A stretch of 64,000 nucleotides of DNA from Vibrio neptunius (GCF_000967495.1 NZ_JXXU01000048.1:186001-250000), one strand, 5' to 3'; shown: positions 45,816-55,041, numbered from the stretch's first letter. The notes: generated by a model from the letters alone, not told the origin. Translations and numbers: made by a program.

Positions 45816-47123
45816 ATGCGCCATCTAACAAAACAGTACCCACTCATTGATACCCTTACTCAATTGGTAGAAACGAGCTGGTTTAACCCTTCCGTAACGA
45901 CAACTAACATTGCCATCCCATATGTTGGGCTGGGCAAAGCGGATACCGATGATGCCTCCGCACGGTTGAAACGTTTTGCGCCTTTCTTGGCTCACGTATT
46001 CCCTCAAACCAAAGACAGCAATGGCATTATTGAATCACCCATTCGTGAGATTTCTTCGATGAAATCAGCGTTAGAGGCCCAGTACCAAACCAACATTGCG
46101 GGTCAGTTGATGCTCAAAATGGATAGCCAACTACCTATTTCCGGTTCTATTAAAGCGCGCGGTGGGATTTATGAAGTGCTGACCCATGCAGAAAAACTGG
46201 CGTGTCAACATGGGCTGCTGAACGAGGACGAGAATTATATAAATCTGAGTAGACCTGAACTAAGAACGTTCTTCTCGCAATTTAGCATCGCTGTTGGGTC
46301 AACAGGTAATCTCGGGTTGTCTATTGGTATTATGAGCGCAAAACTTGGCTTTAATGTCACTGTGCACATGTCATCAGATGCCAGAGAGTGGAAAAAAGCC
46401 AAACTCCGTCAACATGGTGTCATCGTTCGAGAGTATGACAGTGATTATGGTGTCGCCGTTGAGCAAGGTCGTCTTGAAGCAGAACAAGACCCGAACTGCT
46501 TTTTTATTGACGATGAGAACTCAAAAACGCTTTTTCTCGGTTATTCGGTGGCTGGAGAGAGAGTCAAAGCGCAGTTTGAAGAGATGAACATTCTAGTGGA
46601 TGAAGAGCACCCTCTTTTTGTTTATCTACCTTGTGGGGTTGGTGGCGGCCCAGGAGGCGTTGCTTTTGGATTGAAACTCGCTTTTGGAGATCACGTACAT
46701 TGTCTTTTTGCTGAGCCAACACATTCACCATGTATGATGTTGGGCGTCCACACAGGTTTGCATGATGAAATTTCAGTACAGGATATTGGACTGGATAACG
46801 TCACGGCAGCAGATGGCCTAGCGGTTGGCCGAGCATCCGGTTTTGTAGGTAGAGCAATGGAACGAATGATAGATGGCTATTATACTGTGTCAGATGAAAC
46901 CCTGTTCGCTCACCTTAAAAAACTCAATCAAACAGAAAACATCAAACTTGAGCCCTCCGCATTAGCCGGAATGAAGGGGCCAATCATCGTCTCGCAAGAT
47001 CACGAATACTTAGTTAGGCTTGGTCTATCCGACACACAGCTTGAAAACGCCACTCATCTAGTTTGGGCGACAGGGGGAGGAATGGTACCAAAAGAAGAAA
47101 TGGACAAGTACCTAACCAAATAA
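45816..47123 (+). CDS. dsdA: D-serine dehydratase
   Basis: 435 residues, fold type II PLP enzyme. PLP Lys in SGSIKARGG (about residue 113), phosphate-binding GSTGNLGLSIG, glycine-rich PCGVGGGPGGVAFGL and ATGGGMVPKEEM. Converts D-serine to pyruvate and ammonia, detoxifying D-serine and feeding carbon. The dsdX permease gene usual beside it in E. coli is absent here. Confidence 0.95.
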   Translation: MRHLTKQYPLIDTLTQLVETSWFNPSVTTTNIAIPYVGLGKADTDDASARLKRFAPFLAHVFPQTKDSNGIIESPIREISSMKSALEAQYQTNIAGQLMLKMDSQLPISGSIKARGGIYEVLTHAEKLACQHGLLNEDENYINLSRPELRTFFSQFSIAVGSTGNLGLSIGIMSAKLGFNVTVHMSSDAREWKKAKLRQHGVIVREYDSDYGVAVEQGRLEAEQDPNCFFIDDENSKTLFLGYSVAGERVKAQFEEMNILVDEEHPLFVYLPCGVGGGPGGVAFGLKLAFGDHVHCLFAEPTHSPCMMLGVHTGLHDEISVQDIGLDNVTAADGLAVGRASGFVGRAMERMIDGYYTVSDETLFAHLKKLNQTENIKLEPSALAGMKGPIIVSQDHEYLVRLGLSDTQLENATHLVWATGGGMVPKEEMDKYLTK

Positions 47124-47577
47124 GCGGCCAACCACCACTTTCTTGGCTTTTCACAAGCATCCTAGATAAAAATCCCCTCGCTTAAAGGGCTGAGGGGTAC
47201 CACACTACGTTTGATAACTCTCACCTAACAGCATCAAATTATTACTTTCTCACCCTAATGCTACTCCAAGGCGTATAAATCAGGCATAAAACCCAGTCGA
47301 CCGCCAATCCATGAGCTTCCTTCAATGAATTCTGGCTTACACGAACTGAGCCGCCTGCGATGTCCTCTGGGAAATGAGCTAAGCAGCGCTGGCCTATACT
47401 TGTGTCCGCGATTTTGACGCCATACTTTGAAACAGATACCGCACCACAACACATGGATTAATCACGTTTCGTCTTAACACAGACCATTAGGTGAATGAGT
47501 AAAAAGGCTGATGCCAAATTGCCTAACGACCTTCTGGGTATGGTCCAAGAATTATTAGGAAAAAGGACCGCACTGTA
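47124..47577. other. Intergenic stretch with a minus-strand terminator-like hairpin
   Basis: CCCCTC (47167-47172 region) pairs with GAGGGG near 47190, and on the minus strand is followed by ATTTTT. Two overlapping minus-strand frames of 63-70 codons (47242-47454) lack a Shine-Dalgarno and any family resemblance; they may be a decayed gene that the hairpin once served. Nothing further is seen. Confidence 0.45.
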
Positions 47578-48138
47578 TCAATCTGTTACGACCTCTACCT
47601 GAATATGGCCACCGATACGTTCAAGTAGATCATCACCAGAGTTCCAGGCGTAAACCAATTCAGGAACCTGACTACCACAAGGCGCTTTCCACAAACGCTC
47701 TTGAGCCAGTTGACCACCAATGTGGTTGTAAAACTCTACGGCTTGTTGATTGTCCTTAATCACTTCTAAATATACGCCGTTGTCAGGGAAGTGTTGCGCA
47801 ATCCACTTTGCCATTTCTGCAATCAATTTGACTCCCAGTCCTCTTCCACGATAATTTTCGTCAATGTGTAAAGCGTCGATAATGGTGCCTTTTTCAAAGT
47901 CATGATTACCAAAAGCACAAATGAATCCACATAGCAGTCCGCCTTCTTCCAGCAAAAGAACATGCTGGTTAAAAGGAGGGTTGATCAACCGTGTTTGCCA
48001 GATAGCGAGTCGTTCATCCATCACATCATGGTTAAGATAGTCAGGTGCCAGTAAGCCTTGATAGAATTTCTTCCAGCTTTGAGCGTGTAGAGAAGCAATG
48101 CGTTCGTAGTCGCTATATTCAGCTACTTTTAATTCCAT
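47578..48138 (-). CDS. GNAT acetyltransferase
   Basis: 186 residues. LHIDENYRGRGLGVKLIAEMAKW with acetyl-CoA loop RGRGLG, and YLEVIKDNQQAVEFYNHIGGQLAQE. N-terminal KVAEYSDYERIASLHAQSWKKFYQGLL is common in this clade of small-molecule acetyltransferases. Substrate unknown. Starts at ATG 48138 and has GGAACT just upstream. Confidence 0.85.
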   Translation of the reverse strand: MELKVAEYSDYERIASLHAQSWKKFYQGLLAPDYLNHDVMDERLAIWQTRLINPPFNQHVLLLEEGGLLCGFICAFGNHDFEKGTIIDALHIDENYRGRGLGVKLIAEMAKWIAQHFPDNGVYLEVIKDNQQAVEFYNHIGGQLAQERLWKAPCGSQVPELVYAWNSGDDLLERIGGHIQVEVVTD

Positions 48139-48345
48139 TTATAGTTCCTTATTACTTCCTGTAAGGATTGTGTATCTCTTCATACTATAAAACATTTAAC
48201 TAAAAGCCAATCATACTAAAGAAAATTCAACATTATTTGCCACGGTTGCTCTAATACTCACGCAATGATGCTTATTGACCATTCTGTTTATAACTTCTAG
48301 CCGATTTATCCTTCATTGATCTCACACCACACTTAACTTTCATTT

Positions 48346-48363
48346 GACTTACACATGTACGCT
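48346..48363. promoter_or_regulatory. Candidate FabR-like site before the desaturase
   Basis: TGTACGCT (48356-48363) is the right arm of the AGCGTACA--TGTACGCT type operator bound by FabR; the left side (ACTTACA) matches partly. It lies 42 bases before the desaturase ATG. A weak, single-site prediction. Confidence 0.3.
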
Positions 48364-48404
48364 GATATTCTGGCGCACAACTGTTAGCTGAATGGATAAT
48401 TGAA

Positions 48405-49532
48405 ATGTCTGTAAAGGAAAAGCCACCGCTAATATGGCTAAATGTTACGCTTTTTCTCTCTAGTTTTATCGTCGCCGTTGTCATTGCTCCTTGGTATGGC
48501 TTTGAGTTCGGATACGAGGCGGAGCATTGGCTTTGGCTGCTGATCACCTTTTCTTTTTGTAACCTTTCAATCACAGCGGGTTATCACCGCCTGTGGTCCC
48601 ACAAAACATACGATGCGCATTGGTCCCTAAGATTACTTTTCGCTCTTGGTGGCGCATTTGCGCTGCAAAACAGTGCGTTGCACTGGAGCTCTGATCACCG
48701 AGTTCATCACAAGCATGTCGATAATAATGATAAAGACCCTTATTCTGCCAAACGTGGATTCTGGTTCTCTCACATTGGGTGGATGCTAAGACATTATAAA
48801 CCGGCCACTTACTCTGATTACGGCAACTGTCGGGATTTGCAGAAAGATAAAATCGTGATGTGGCAACATAAATACTACTTGCTACTAGCCATAGTGATGA
48901 ACATTGGCCTCCCCCTATTGCTCGGTCTGATTTATCAGGATATCTGGGGAATGCTGCTTATGGTGTGTGTGGTTCGCTTAGTGCTGAGTCATCATTCGAC
49001 ATTTTTTATCAACTCACTCGCCCATATCTGGGGTTCGCAGCCTTACACGGATAAAAATACGGCACGTGACAATGCCGTACTAGCGGTATTCACTTTTGGT
49101 GAGGGTTACCATAACTATCATCATATCTTTGAGAATGATTATCGCAACGGTATTCATTGGTGGCAATATGATCCAACCAAGTGGCTAATCAAATCTTGTT
49201 CATGGCTTGGGCTGACAAGAAAACTCCGCGTTACGCCTAAGATGAAGATTGAAAAAGCGATGGCAAAGCAAGCGTTAGCGAAAGCATCTCTGAACGTGAG
49301 TAAGCTTCCCAATGCGTCACTGATTAACGAAACGTTAAACAAGGAATTCGATGTACTGATGAGCAAGATGTCAGACTATTATGAGTTGAAGAAAGAAATC
49401 CTTGAGAGCAAGAAAAGCGATTTAGCAAAGAAGTACGAACATTCCGTGCTCAAAGTCCGCTACCATCAAATGAAGCAAGACTTCAAAGCACAACGACGAA
49501 GTTGGCAATTACTCGTTGCACGCTACGCATAA
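48405..49532 (+). CDS. Acyl-CoA (delta-9 type) fatty acid desaturase
   Basis: 375 residues. Three histidine boxes for the di-iron centre: HRLWSH, HRVHHKH and HNYHH, with four membrane helices. This is the DesC/stearoyl-CoA desaturase family that puts a double bond into acyl chains using oxygen, supplementing FabA/FabB in vibrios. After about residue 280 an extra C-terminal segment of about 95 residues is Lys/Glu-rich and coiled-coil-like (KKEILESKKSDLAKKYE). Terminator follows. Confidence 0.92.
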   Translation: MSVKEKPPLIWLNVTLFLSSFIVAVVIAPWYGFEFGYEAEHWLWLLITFSFCNLSITAGYHRLWSHKTYDAHWSLRLLFALGGAFALQNSALHWSSDHRVHHKHVDNNDKDPYSAKRGFWFSHIGWMLRHYKPATYSDYGNCRDLQKDKIVMWQHKYYLLLAIVMNIGLPLLLGLIYQDIWGMLLMVCVVRLVLSHHSTFFINSLAHIWGSQPYTDKNTARDNAVLAVFTFGEGYHNYHHIFENDYRNGIHWWQYDPTKWLIKSCSWLGLTRKLRVTPKMKIEKAMAKQALAKASLNVSKLPNASLINETLNKEFDVLMSKMSDYYELKKEILESKKSDLAKKYEHSVLKVRYHQMKQDFKAQRRSWQLLVARYA

Positions 49533-49536
49533 CATC

Positions 49537-49563
49537 AAAGCCACCTGTACTAGGTGGCTTTTT
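49537..49563 (+). terminator. Terminator after the desaturase
   Basis: AAAGCCACC, loop TGTACTA, GGTGGCTTT and further T. Confidence 0.85.
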
Positions 49564-50061
49564 AATTCGTAACACAGCGAATTTCTATTATCTCAACACT
49601 AACCCACAACAGCGTTTAATACTTACCCAAACCGCTTTATGCTTGGCTAGCCAGCTGATAAACACACCACCATAAAATACTATTGCAAATAGACAGGATC
49701 ACTGTCGTTACTAATAGATGCTTAGCACTCATACTCAACACACAACAAACCACGCTATTTACCAGCGCGTTTATTCATCACTTATAAACTATTAGCGAGC
49801 ATTATAAACTGTGCGTCTTAAAAATGGGACAACATAAGAAAAAAAGGTTCATTTTGAGAGGGAAATCTCTATAAAAACTCACATCACCTAAACTTATATC
49901 ATTGATAAATTTAACAATTAAATATAGAAAGTAAATTTTTATCACAATTAAAATTAACAAAACTATCTAGATTATTTATATCATCTTTAAATTGACAATA
50001 ATATTATTTATGTAATTATCTTATCTACAAGAGATTAAAGCCAGTACGTTCTATTTAAAGC
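49564..50061. other. AT-rich intergenic stretch
   Basis: Nearly 500 bases, very AT-rich from 49860 to 50040, no gene or clear repeat seen between two convergent transcripts. Might hold a small RNA, but no promoter or terminator pair beyond the flanking ones supports it. Confidence 0.5.
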
Positions 50062-50096
50062 AAAAAAAAACGGAAGTTTAACACTTCCGTTTTTTT
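50062..50096. terminator. Strong bidirectional terminator after the solute-binding protein
   Basis: Nine A, CGGAAGT, loop TTAAC, ACTTCCG and seven T. Confidence 0.9.
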
Positions 50097-50114
50097 ATCT
50101 GCATCAATTATTAT

Positions 50115-50888
50115 CTATTTAATAAAGTCATTGACTATCTGGTCAATTTCTCCGCTTTCTTTCATCTCAGATAGTATCTTATGATATTGAGTTTTAAAGC
50201 CCTCTTTGTATGGGAACTTACTACCATCGGTAACAATACCCAAGAAACCCTGCTCTGAACTTATCGTAGCGCCTTCGACAACACTTTGACCATCATACTT
50301 ACCTTCGTTTTGCAGCTTTTTCAGTTCCCACTGGATTGAAAGCGCATCATTCATGTAGCAATCAACGCGCCCGGCAATAAGCTTAAGCAGGTTTTTAGGT
50401 GTACCTTTTGTTTCGTTGAGCTTGATTTTACCCGCTTTTACTGCGGCTCTGAATTCATCGCCGCCCGCTGAGAAGCCTGCATTGTTGCCTATCGTTAAGC
50501 CCATGTAATCCCCTGGCCAATTAGGTTTTGGGCTACTTAACACTGATTTCTGGCAAACCACAACCAGCTTTTCGTCAAGTATAGGCACATCGTATTCCAT
50601 ATAAGGACGCTGGTCTGGGCGTTTATATGGTGGATAAAGGGCAAAAATCTTACCACCTTCGATCTCTGATAGCCCTCTTTTCCATGGCACGCCTTTGATC
50701 GTCACATTGTAATCGGGCATTTTAGAAAAAATCCGTTCGAGAATAACGGTATAAATGCCTGTTACTCTACCGCTTTCAACGTACGAATAAGGAGGGTATG
50801 AATCGTCACCATAGACAGTGACATCATTTTTCGCCAAAACCGAGGTGGAAGCCATAACCGCGCACAGCAAAGTTAAGGTTTTTTTCAT
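50115..50888 (-). CDS. Periplasmic solute-binding protein (SBP family 3)
   Basis: 257 residues with signal peptide (MKKTLTLLCAVMASTSVLA). VTVYGDDSYPPYSYVESGRVTGIYTVI is the usual start of family 3 amino-acid-like binding proteins; GRVDCYMNDALSIQW near the hinge. No ABC permease or ATPase is beside it, so it may serve an unlinked transporter or a signalling partner. Has its own terminator. Confidence 0.85.
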   Translation of the reverse strand: MKKTLTLLCAVMASTSVLAKNDVTVYGDDSYPPYSYVESGRVTGIYTVILERIFSKMPDYNVTIKGVPWKRGLSEIEGGKIFALYPPYKRPDQRPYMEYDVPILDEKLVVVCQKSVLSSPKPNWPGDYMGLTIGNNAGFSAGGDEFRAAVKAGKIKLNETKGTPKNLLKLIAGRVDCYMNDALSIQWELKKLQNEGKYDGQSVVEGATISSEQGFLGIVTDGSKFPYKEGFKTQYHKILSEMKESGEIDQIVNDFIK

Positions 50889-51085
50889 AGTAATAACTCC
50901 AAAAACTGTTCAATCAGCATAACGTTGTTGCTACCGGTAAGTAATAGTTCAAGCCCCCGCTAAGTCAAGCCACAGTTAAGGTGATAGATCTTTGCTTATG
51001 ATAAGAAAAACAAAAATAAATTATTAATATTAAAAGCTTTAATGGAGATAATTCAGTATTTAAAGACCAAATGTGCGTATCAAAA

Positions 51086-51104
51086 AGGAGCCTGAGCGGC
51101 TCCT
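51086..51104 (-). terminator. Terminator after the GFA-family operon
   Basis: AGGAGCC, loop TGAGC, GGCTCCT; on the minus strand TTTTT follows (51082-51086). Confidence 0.75.
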
Positions 51105-51108
51105 AATA

Positions 51109-51522
51109 TCAAGGTTGTTTGTCAAAACACTGAATATGTTTTGGAATTTGAACCCAATTCTGTTTTTCACTTAACCACAGGTGTATCTCGGGCTCGAACA
51201 TAGCACTATATTGTCGACCAACTGGCTTCAACTTCAACTTGATAGTAGCGGTATCATCTGGGTTATAGTGATAAATGCGATTACCGCATTGGCCACAGAA
51301 TTTGGCAATATTTTTGTTGCCACTGTCCGCTATACGCTGCCATTCATTTAACTTTCCCTGAAACTCAATATCTTCAGCCTTAACAATAGCTGTTACGCTG
51401 TACGCGCTAGTCGATAATTTCTGGCACTCTTGGCAGTGACATGCAACAACTTTTATCGGTGCTGCTTTAAGTTGATAGGAGAGTTGCCCACACTGGCAAG
51501 ACGCTTTGATCGGAAATTCCAT
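51109..51522 (-). CDS. GFA-family zinc protein (copy 2)
   Basis: 137 residues. Zinc ligands C-x-C (ASCQCGQL), C-x-C-x2-C (VVACHCQECQKL) and C-x2-C (FCGQCGNRI) define the GFA/Mss4-like fold (PF04828). Related to the glutathione-dependent formaldehyde-activating enzyme Gfa, though most paralogues have unknown substrate. GGAG five bases before the ATG. Follows the other GFA gene by 19 bases. Confidence 0.88.
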   Translation of the reverse strand: MEFPIKASCQCGQLSYQLKAAPIKVVACHCQECQKLSTSAYSVTAIVKAEDIEFQGKLNEWQRIADSGNKNIAKFCGQCGNRIYHYNPDDTATIKLKLKPVGRQYSAMFEPEIHLWLSEKQNWVQIPKHIQCFDKQP

Positions 51523-51541
51523 GATAACTCCTTACTAAGAT

Positions 51542-51937
51542 TCAACGATCCGCTGGATGATTGACACCATCATAAGTGACAATGTCACCCAAATCATAAG
51601 GATTAACGCCTTCTAAACACCCGACGTTGTAACCATATTCCGTCGGGTCTGAACGGCGTTGATGGTGAGTGTAGATACCGCATTGAGAGCAAAAGTAGTG
51701 CTTAGCCGTGCCTGTATTAAATTGGTAAAGCTTTAGCAACTCTTGGCCTTTAAGTATACGAATTCCGTCTAGTTTTACGGAAGCGACAATCGCCCCCTTT
51801 CTTCGGCAAATCGAACAGTCGCAACGTCTTGGTTTATCGATCCCTTGTGGAAGGTGCAGCTCGATTTCAACGTTTCCGCAGTGGCAGGTTGCTTTGTGAT
51901 ATTCTTTGATTTGTGTTGTGCCTACTTGCTTGATCAT
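51542..51937 (-). CDS. GFA-family zinc protein (copy 1)
   Basis: 131 residues. ATCHCGNVEIELHLP, PRRCDCSICRRKGAIVAS and YFCSQCGIYTHHQRR give the same Cys set as its neighbour, with the CENV-type group replaced by Gly-Ile-Tyr. The two copies are only distantly similar outside the Cys motifs, so they are old paralogues rather than a recent duplication. GAGGAG precedes the ATG. Ten bases after the acetyltransferase gene. Confidence 0.88.
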   Translation of the reverse strand: MIKQVGTTQIKEYHKATCHCGNVEIELHLPQGIDKPRRCDCSICRRKGAIVASVKLDGIRILKGQELLKLYQFNTGTAKHYFCSQCGIYTHHQRRSDPTEYGYNVGCLEGVNPYDLGDIVTYDGVNHPADR

Positions 51938-51947
51938 CCATTGCTCC

Positions 51948-52454
51948 TCAATTGATTAGTAACTGATACTCAATACAGTCAATCGGCTTTCCGTGCATTT
52001 CCGCGTAATTGTTTACTACTTTCATTGGCCGAAATCCGTTAGCCGTTAATACCTTCTGTGACGCCAAGTTTTCAGTGGATGCGTAAGCTACCAACTTTTC
52101 AACGCCCATTTTTTCAACAACTCGAATAATGTTTGAGACGGCAAATTTCGCAACACCACGGTTGGTGAAGGATTTCCCAACTCGATAGCCAATATGGGCA
52201 ATCTTCCTACGCTGGCTAATGTTAGAGATATTAACTCTTCCAAGAATCGCGCCGCTTTCATCAACGATTAACATTGGAACCAAAGTTTTCGCGGCAAACT
52301 CTAGTAGAAACATCTGAATGTGTTCTTTTACACCTTCAAGTGAATAGAAGTCTGTCTCACGCGGAGGGATATTGGCTTCAAACCATTCTCTGTTTTGAAT
52401 CTCGAACTCAAGAAGTTTCTCTACATCACCTTCTTTGAGTAGCTCAAGCTGCAT
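51948..52454 (-). CDS. GNAT acetyltransferase, RimJ/RimL type
   Basis: 168 residues from ATG 52454, chosen because AAAGGAC lies five bases upstream; the longer frame adds 15 codons without a ribosome site. IGYRVGKSFTNRGVAKFAVSNII (acetyl-CoA loop TNRGVA) and NLASQKVLTANGFRP. First gene of a three-gene run with the two GFA proteins. Substrate unknown. Confidence 0.85.
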   Translation of the reverse strand: MQLELLKEGDVEKLLEFEIQNREWFEANIPPRETDFYSLEGVKEHIQMFLLEFAAKTLVPMLIVDESGAILGRVNISNISQRRKIAHIGYRVGKSFTNRGVAKFAVSNIIRVVEKMGVEKLVAYASTENLASQKVLTANGFRPMKVVNNYAEMHGKPIDCIEYQLLIN

Positions 52455-52544
52455 ATCAAGTCCTTTATGAATAATGCCCGCGATCAATATATCGCTCAAA
52501 TACTGTTAATCCTATGTTTATATTGATAATTTGTTAATCACGCA

Positions 52545-52569
52545 TAAAAAAAGCCGCATCTCTGCGGCT
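52545..52569 (-). terminator. Terminator after rhlE
   Basis: AGCCGCA, loop TCTC, TGCGGCT with seven T following on the minus strand. Confidence 0.85.
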
Positions 52570-52586
52570 CTTAATAATTTGGCTAA

Positions 52587-53849
52587 CTACTTCTTCTTGC
52601 CTCTATTCACATGAATCTTGAGCTTCGCTTTCATCTTTCGTTTTTCCGAAGAGCGACTTTTTCGTCTTGCACCGCGCTCGCGTTCTTTTTCAGTTGGCGC
52701 TTCAATACTCGGTTCAAAGCCCTGTAGCCACTCTTGTGGTAAACGCGCATCAAGGAGCCTCTCTATCGCTTCAAGCAAGTATTCTTCGTCTTTGCTCATC
52801 AGCGATACCGCCAGACCTTCCTGACCAGCTCGGCCAGTACGACCAATACGATGAACATAGTCTTCGGCTTTGTATGGCATATCAAAGTTAACCACTTGCT
52901 CTAGCTGATTAATATCCAACCCTCTCGCCGCTACATCGGTTGCAATCAACGCTCTAATTGTGCCCGATTTAAAATCGTCTAATGCTTTCTGACGTGCACC
53001 TTGACTTTTATCCCCATTGATCGACGCTGCTTTGATCCCATCAAGTTTAAGCTCCTTCGCAAGCGCATCGCTACCCTGCTTAGTCTTGGTAAACACCAAT
53101 ACCTGCTGCCAGTTTCGTGAACCAATTAAGTAGGCAAGAAGTTCAGCTTTACGCTTTTTATCGACGGGGTAAACCATCTGTTTGACGGTCTCAGCCGTAC
53201 TATTTGACGGCGTTACCTGAACTTCCACTGGCTCGTTCATCAATTTATGAGCAATGGTCTTGATGCGCTTATCGAATGTCGCAGAGAAGAACAAAGTCTG
53301 ACGCTCAGGGTTGAGCTTTTTCAATATACGTTGGATATCTGGCATGAATCCCATATCTAGCATGCGATCGGCTTCATCCAGTACCAAGTAGCTGGTTTTT
53401 CTAAGATTGATGTTTTTGCAGTAGAGATGATCCAATAAACGTCCAGGGGTTGCGATCAATACGTCACAACCCTGCCTTAGGTTTTGCGTCTGAACATTCA
53501 TACTGGTGCCACCGTAAGCGGTCACAATTTTGATCTCAGTCGCACTCGCATAAGCCGTTAAGCTATCGAAAACTTGCTGCGCCAACTCACGTGTAGGAAC
53601 AACCACCAATGCTAAGACATCATTTGATTGCAGATCTCGCGACGTTTCCTGATCAAGTAGCTTGTTGAGTAGTGGCAAGCCAAAGGCAGCGGTTTTCCCT
53701 GTTCCTGTCTGAGCCCCCGCCAGCACATCTTTTCCTTCAAGTACGAGAGGAATAGCTTGCTCCTGAATAGGTGTTGGCGTGTCAAAACCTAATTTTTCTA
53801 CAGTAGATGCAAGTGCATTAGACAGGCCCAGATGTTGAAATAAAGACAT
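52587..53849 (-). CDS. rhlE: ATP-dependent RNA helicase RhlE
   Basis: 420 residues. DEAD-box motifs: Q motif FDTPTPIQEQAIPLVLEG, AQTGTGKTAAF, PTRELAQQ, TPGRLLDH, VLDEADRMLDMGF, SAT, ARGLDI and HRIGRTGRAG. The basic tail after about residue 385 (ERERGARRKSRSSEKRKMKAKLK) binds RNA. RhlE acts in ribosome assembly and mRNA decay, notably in the cold. One of two DEAD-box genes in this window, both on the minus strand. Confidence 0.9.
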   Translation of the reverse strand: MSLFQHLGLSNALASTVEKLGFDTPTPIQEQAIPLVLEGKDVLAGAQTGTGKTAAFGLPLLNKLLDQETSRDLQSNDVLALVVVPTRELAQQVFDSLTAYASATEIKIVTAYGGTSMNVQTQNLRQGCDVLIATPGRLLDHLYCKNINLRKTSYLVLDEADRMLDMGFMPDIQRILKKLNPERQTLFFSATFDKRIKTIAHKLMNEPVEVQVTPSNSTAETVKQMVYPVDKKRKAELLAYLIGSRNWQQVLVFTKTKQGSDALAKELKLDGIKAASINGDKSQGARQKALDDFKSGTIRALIATDVAARGLDINQLEQVVNFDMPYKAEDYVHRIGRTGRAGQEGLAVSLMSKDEEYLLEAIERLLDARLPQEWLQGFEPSIEAPTEKERERGARRKSRSSEKRKMKAKLKIHVNRGKKK

Positions 53850-53885
53850 GGTAACTTTCCGAATGAAACAGGGTCGCCGATTCTA

Positions 53886-54461
53886 TCAGAATCTTTTCGC
53901 AGCGTTTAGTATCTCTGGGTACAAGGTATGGAATATTTCTTTCAATGGTTGATAACGATGCTCTAACGTATCAAAACAGCGCGATAACTCCCCCATTCTC
54001 GGCGACCGAGTTGACATTCTCTGCAGCGCATACTCGATATTCTCAATTTCTTGATAGGATTCTAACCACTGGCCTTTCCACATTGCTCCGCTGACAGCGA
54101 TAAAACGCTCGGGAAGCGTTTCTGGGTATTCGGCAAGGACTTTACGTTCGGCATCAAGACAAAAATCTCGCAAGCTAGTGGCATTGTACTGCTGCCACTC
54201 AGACGCCAGACAGTGATCCCAGAACACATCCAATGCTATTGCTGAAAAACGCCGACTCTTTCCGGGAAAGTACTCTCTGGCTTTTAGCATCAGTGCATGT
54301 CTGTCGGTTGTACTGTCGACAAACCGGTGCAGCTTTATTCCTTGGACGATATCGGCTGCATAGTGGTGTTCAGGGTTACCTTTTACAAAGTCCCCAAGCA
54401 AATTTCCCAACATGCTCGACTCGCAGTGTTGTGCTATGTGAAGGTGGGCGAGGTAATTCAT
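53886..54461 (-). CDS. acpH: Acyl carrier protein phosphodiesterase
   Basis: 191 residues. MNYLAHLHIAQHCESSMLGNLLGDFVKGN, IKLHRFVDSTTDRH and DVFWDHCLASEW are diagnostic of AcpH (PF04336), an HD-like fold that removes phosphopantetheine from acyl carrier protein. Starts without a strong Shine-Dalgarno; ends 36 bases upstream of rhlE's start and may share its transcript. Confidence 0.93.
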   Translation of the reverse strand: MNYLAHLHIAQHCESSMLGNLLGDFVKGNPEHHYAADIVQGIKLHRFVDSTTDRHALMLKAREYFPGKSRRFSAIALDVFWDHCLASEWQQYNATSLRDFCLDAERKVLAEYPETLPERFIAVSGAMWKGQWLESYQEIENIEYALQRMSTRSPRMGELSRCFDTLEHRYQPLKEIFHTLYPEILNAAKRF

Positions 54462-54563
54462 AGTGCTAACTAGTACGAAACAATCATTTCATAAAAGCAC
54501 AAAGCCAGCGCATTTGCACTGGCTCTTTCTGGTATCAACGTTAGTGTTGATTTCTACGAACGA

Positions 54564-54686
54564 TTATTTTTTGAAGATTTCTTCTGCTAGCGCTTCGATT
54601 AACTGTTCATAATCTGACAGTTCAAAACCAATCTCCATAGCATCTAGCAATTCAAGGCATTCTTCGTTCAATGTTTGGTCACTCAT
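54564..54686 (-). CDS. Small acidic protein, 40 residues
   Basis: MSDQTLNEECLELLDAMEIG then FELSDYEQLIEALAEEIFKK, preceded by an excellent Shine-Dalgarno (AAGGAGGT, five to six bases before the ATG). It is strongly acidic and helical with the look of a short adaptor or antitoxin-like peptide. No family recognised. The strength of the ribosome site and the clean codon use argue for a real gene. An imperfect hairpin (AGCCAG/CTGGCT, 54503-54524) follows it. Confidence 0.65.
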   Translation of the reverse strand: MSDQTLNEECLELLDAMEIGFELSDYEQLIEALAEEIFKK

Positions 54687-55041
54687 TCTGACCTCCTTAA
54701 TTACAAACAACTTTATAGACCTGTTTTCAAGTCTCAACATGAATATAAGGCCTATTGCTCCTTTTTAAACCACTTATATGACAGTTTTTTGAAAGAACAA
54801 AGTAAATAATCAATGCGATATGATTTTTGTCCCAAGTAAACGTTTGCATTGCCAATTCTAATCTAGATCGAGACCTTTCGTAAACAAATTAATACACATG
54901 TGGTTATTTAAATGTACATTTTACTTGAAATTATCAGTTTAATTCCACAAAATGCCCTAAACATAGATTTTGTGCACTGATTTATGCATTTTTTCTAGTT
55001 TTAAAATCCATACCAAACCAAAAACGTAAAGAATATTATAC
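54687..55041. other. tyrP leader and intergenic stretch
   Basis: AT-rich, no gene seen. A candidate TyrR site is noted separately. The region is shared by the divergent promoters of the 40-residue gene and tyrP. Confidence 0.5.
54879..54896. promoter_or_regulatory. Candidate TyrR box
   Basis: CGTAAACAAATTAATACA fits the TGTAAA-N6-TTTACA pattern at the key G (second base) and C (seventeenth base) and at seven other positions. It is 145 bases before the tyrP ATG. Single weak match, supported only by the downstream gene being a tyrosine transporter. Confidence 0.3.

Noticed and set aside
47242..47454. 70-codon minus-strand frame
   Set aside because: No Shine-Dalgarno, no family resemblance; kept only as a possible remnant.
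47490..47560. Integron attC-like sequence (GCCTAACGACC)
   Set aside because: Only one short core-like motif, no paired imperfect repeat of the vibrio integron type and no cassette array around it.
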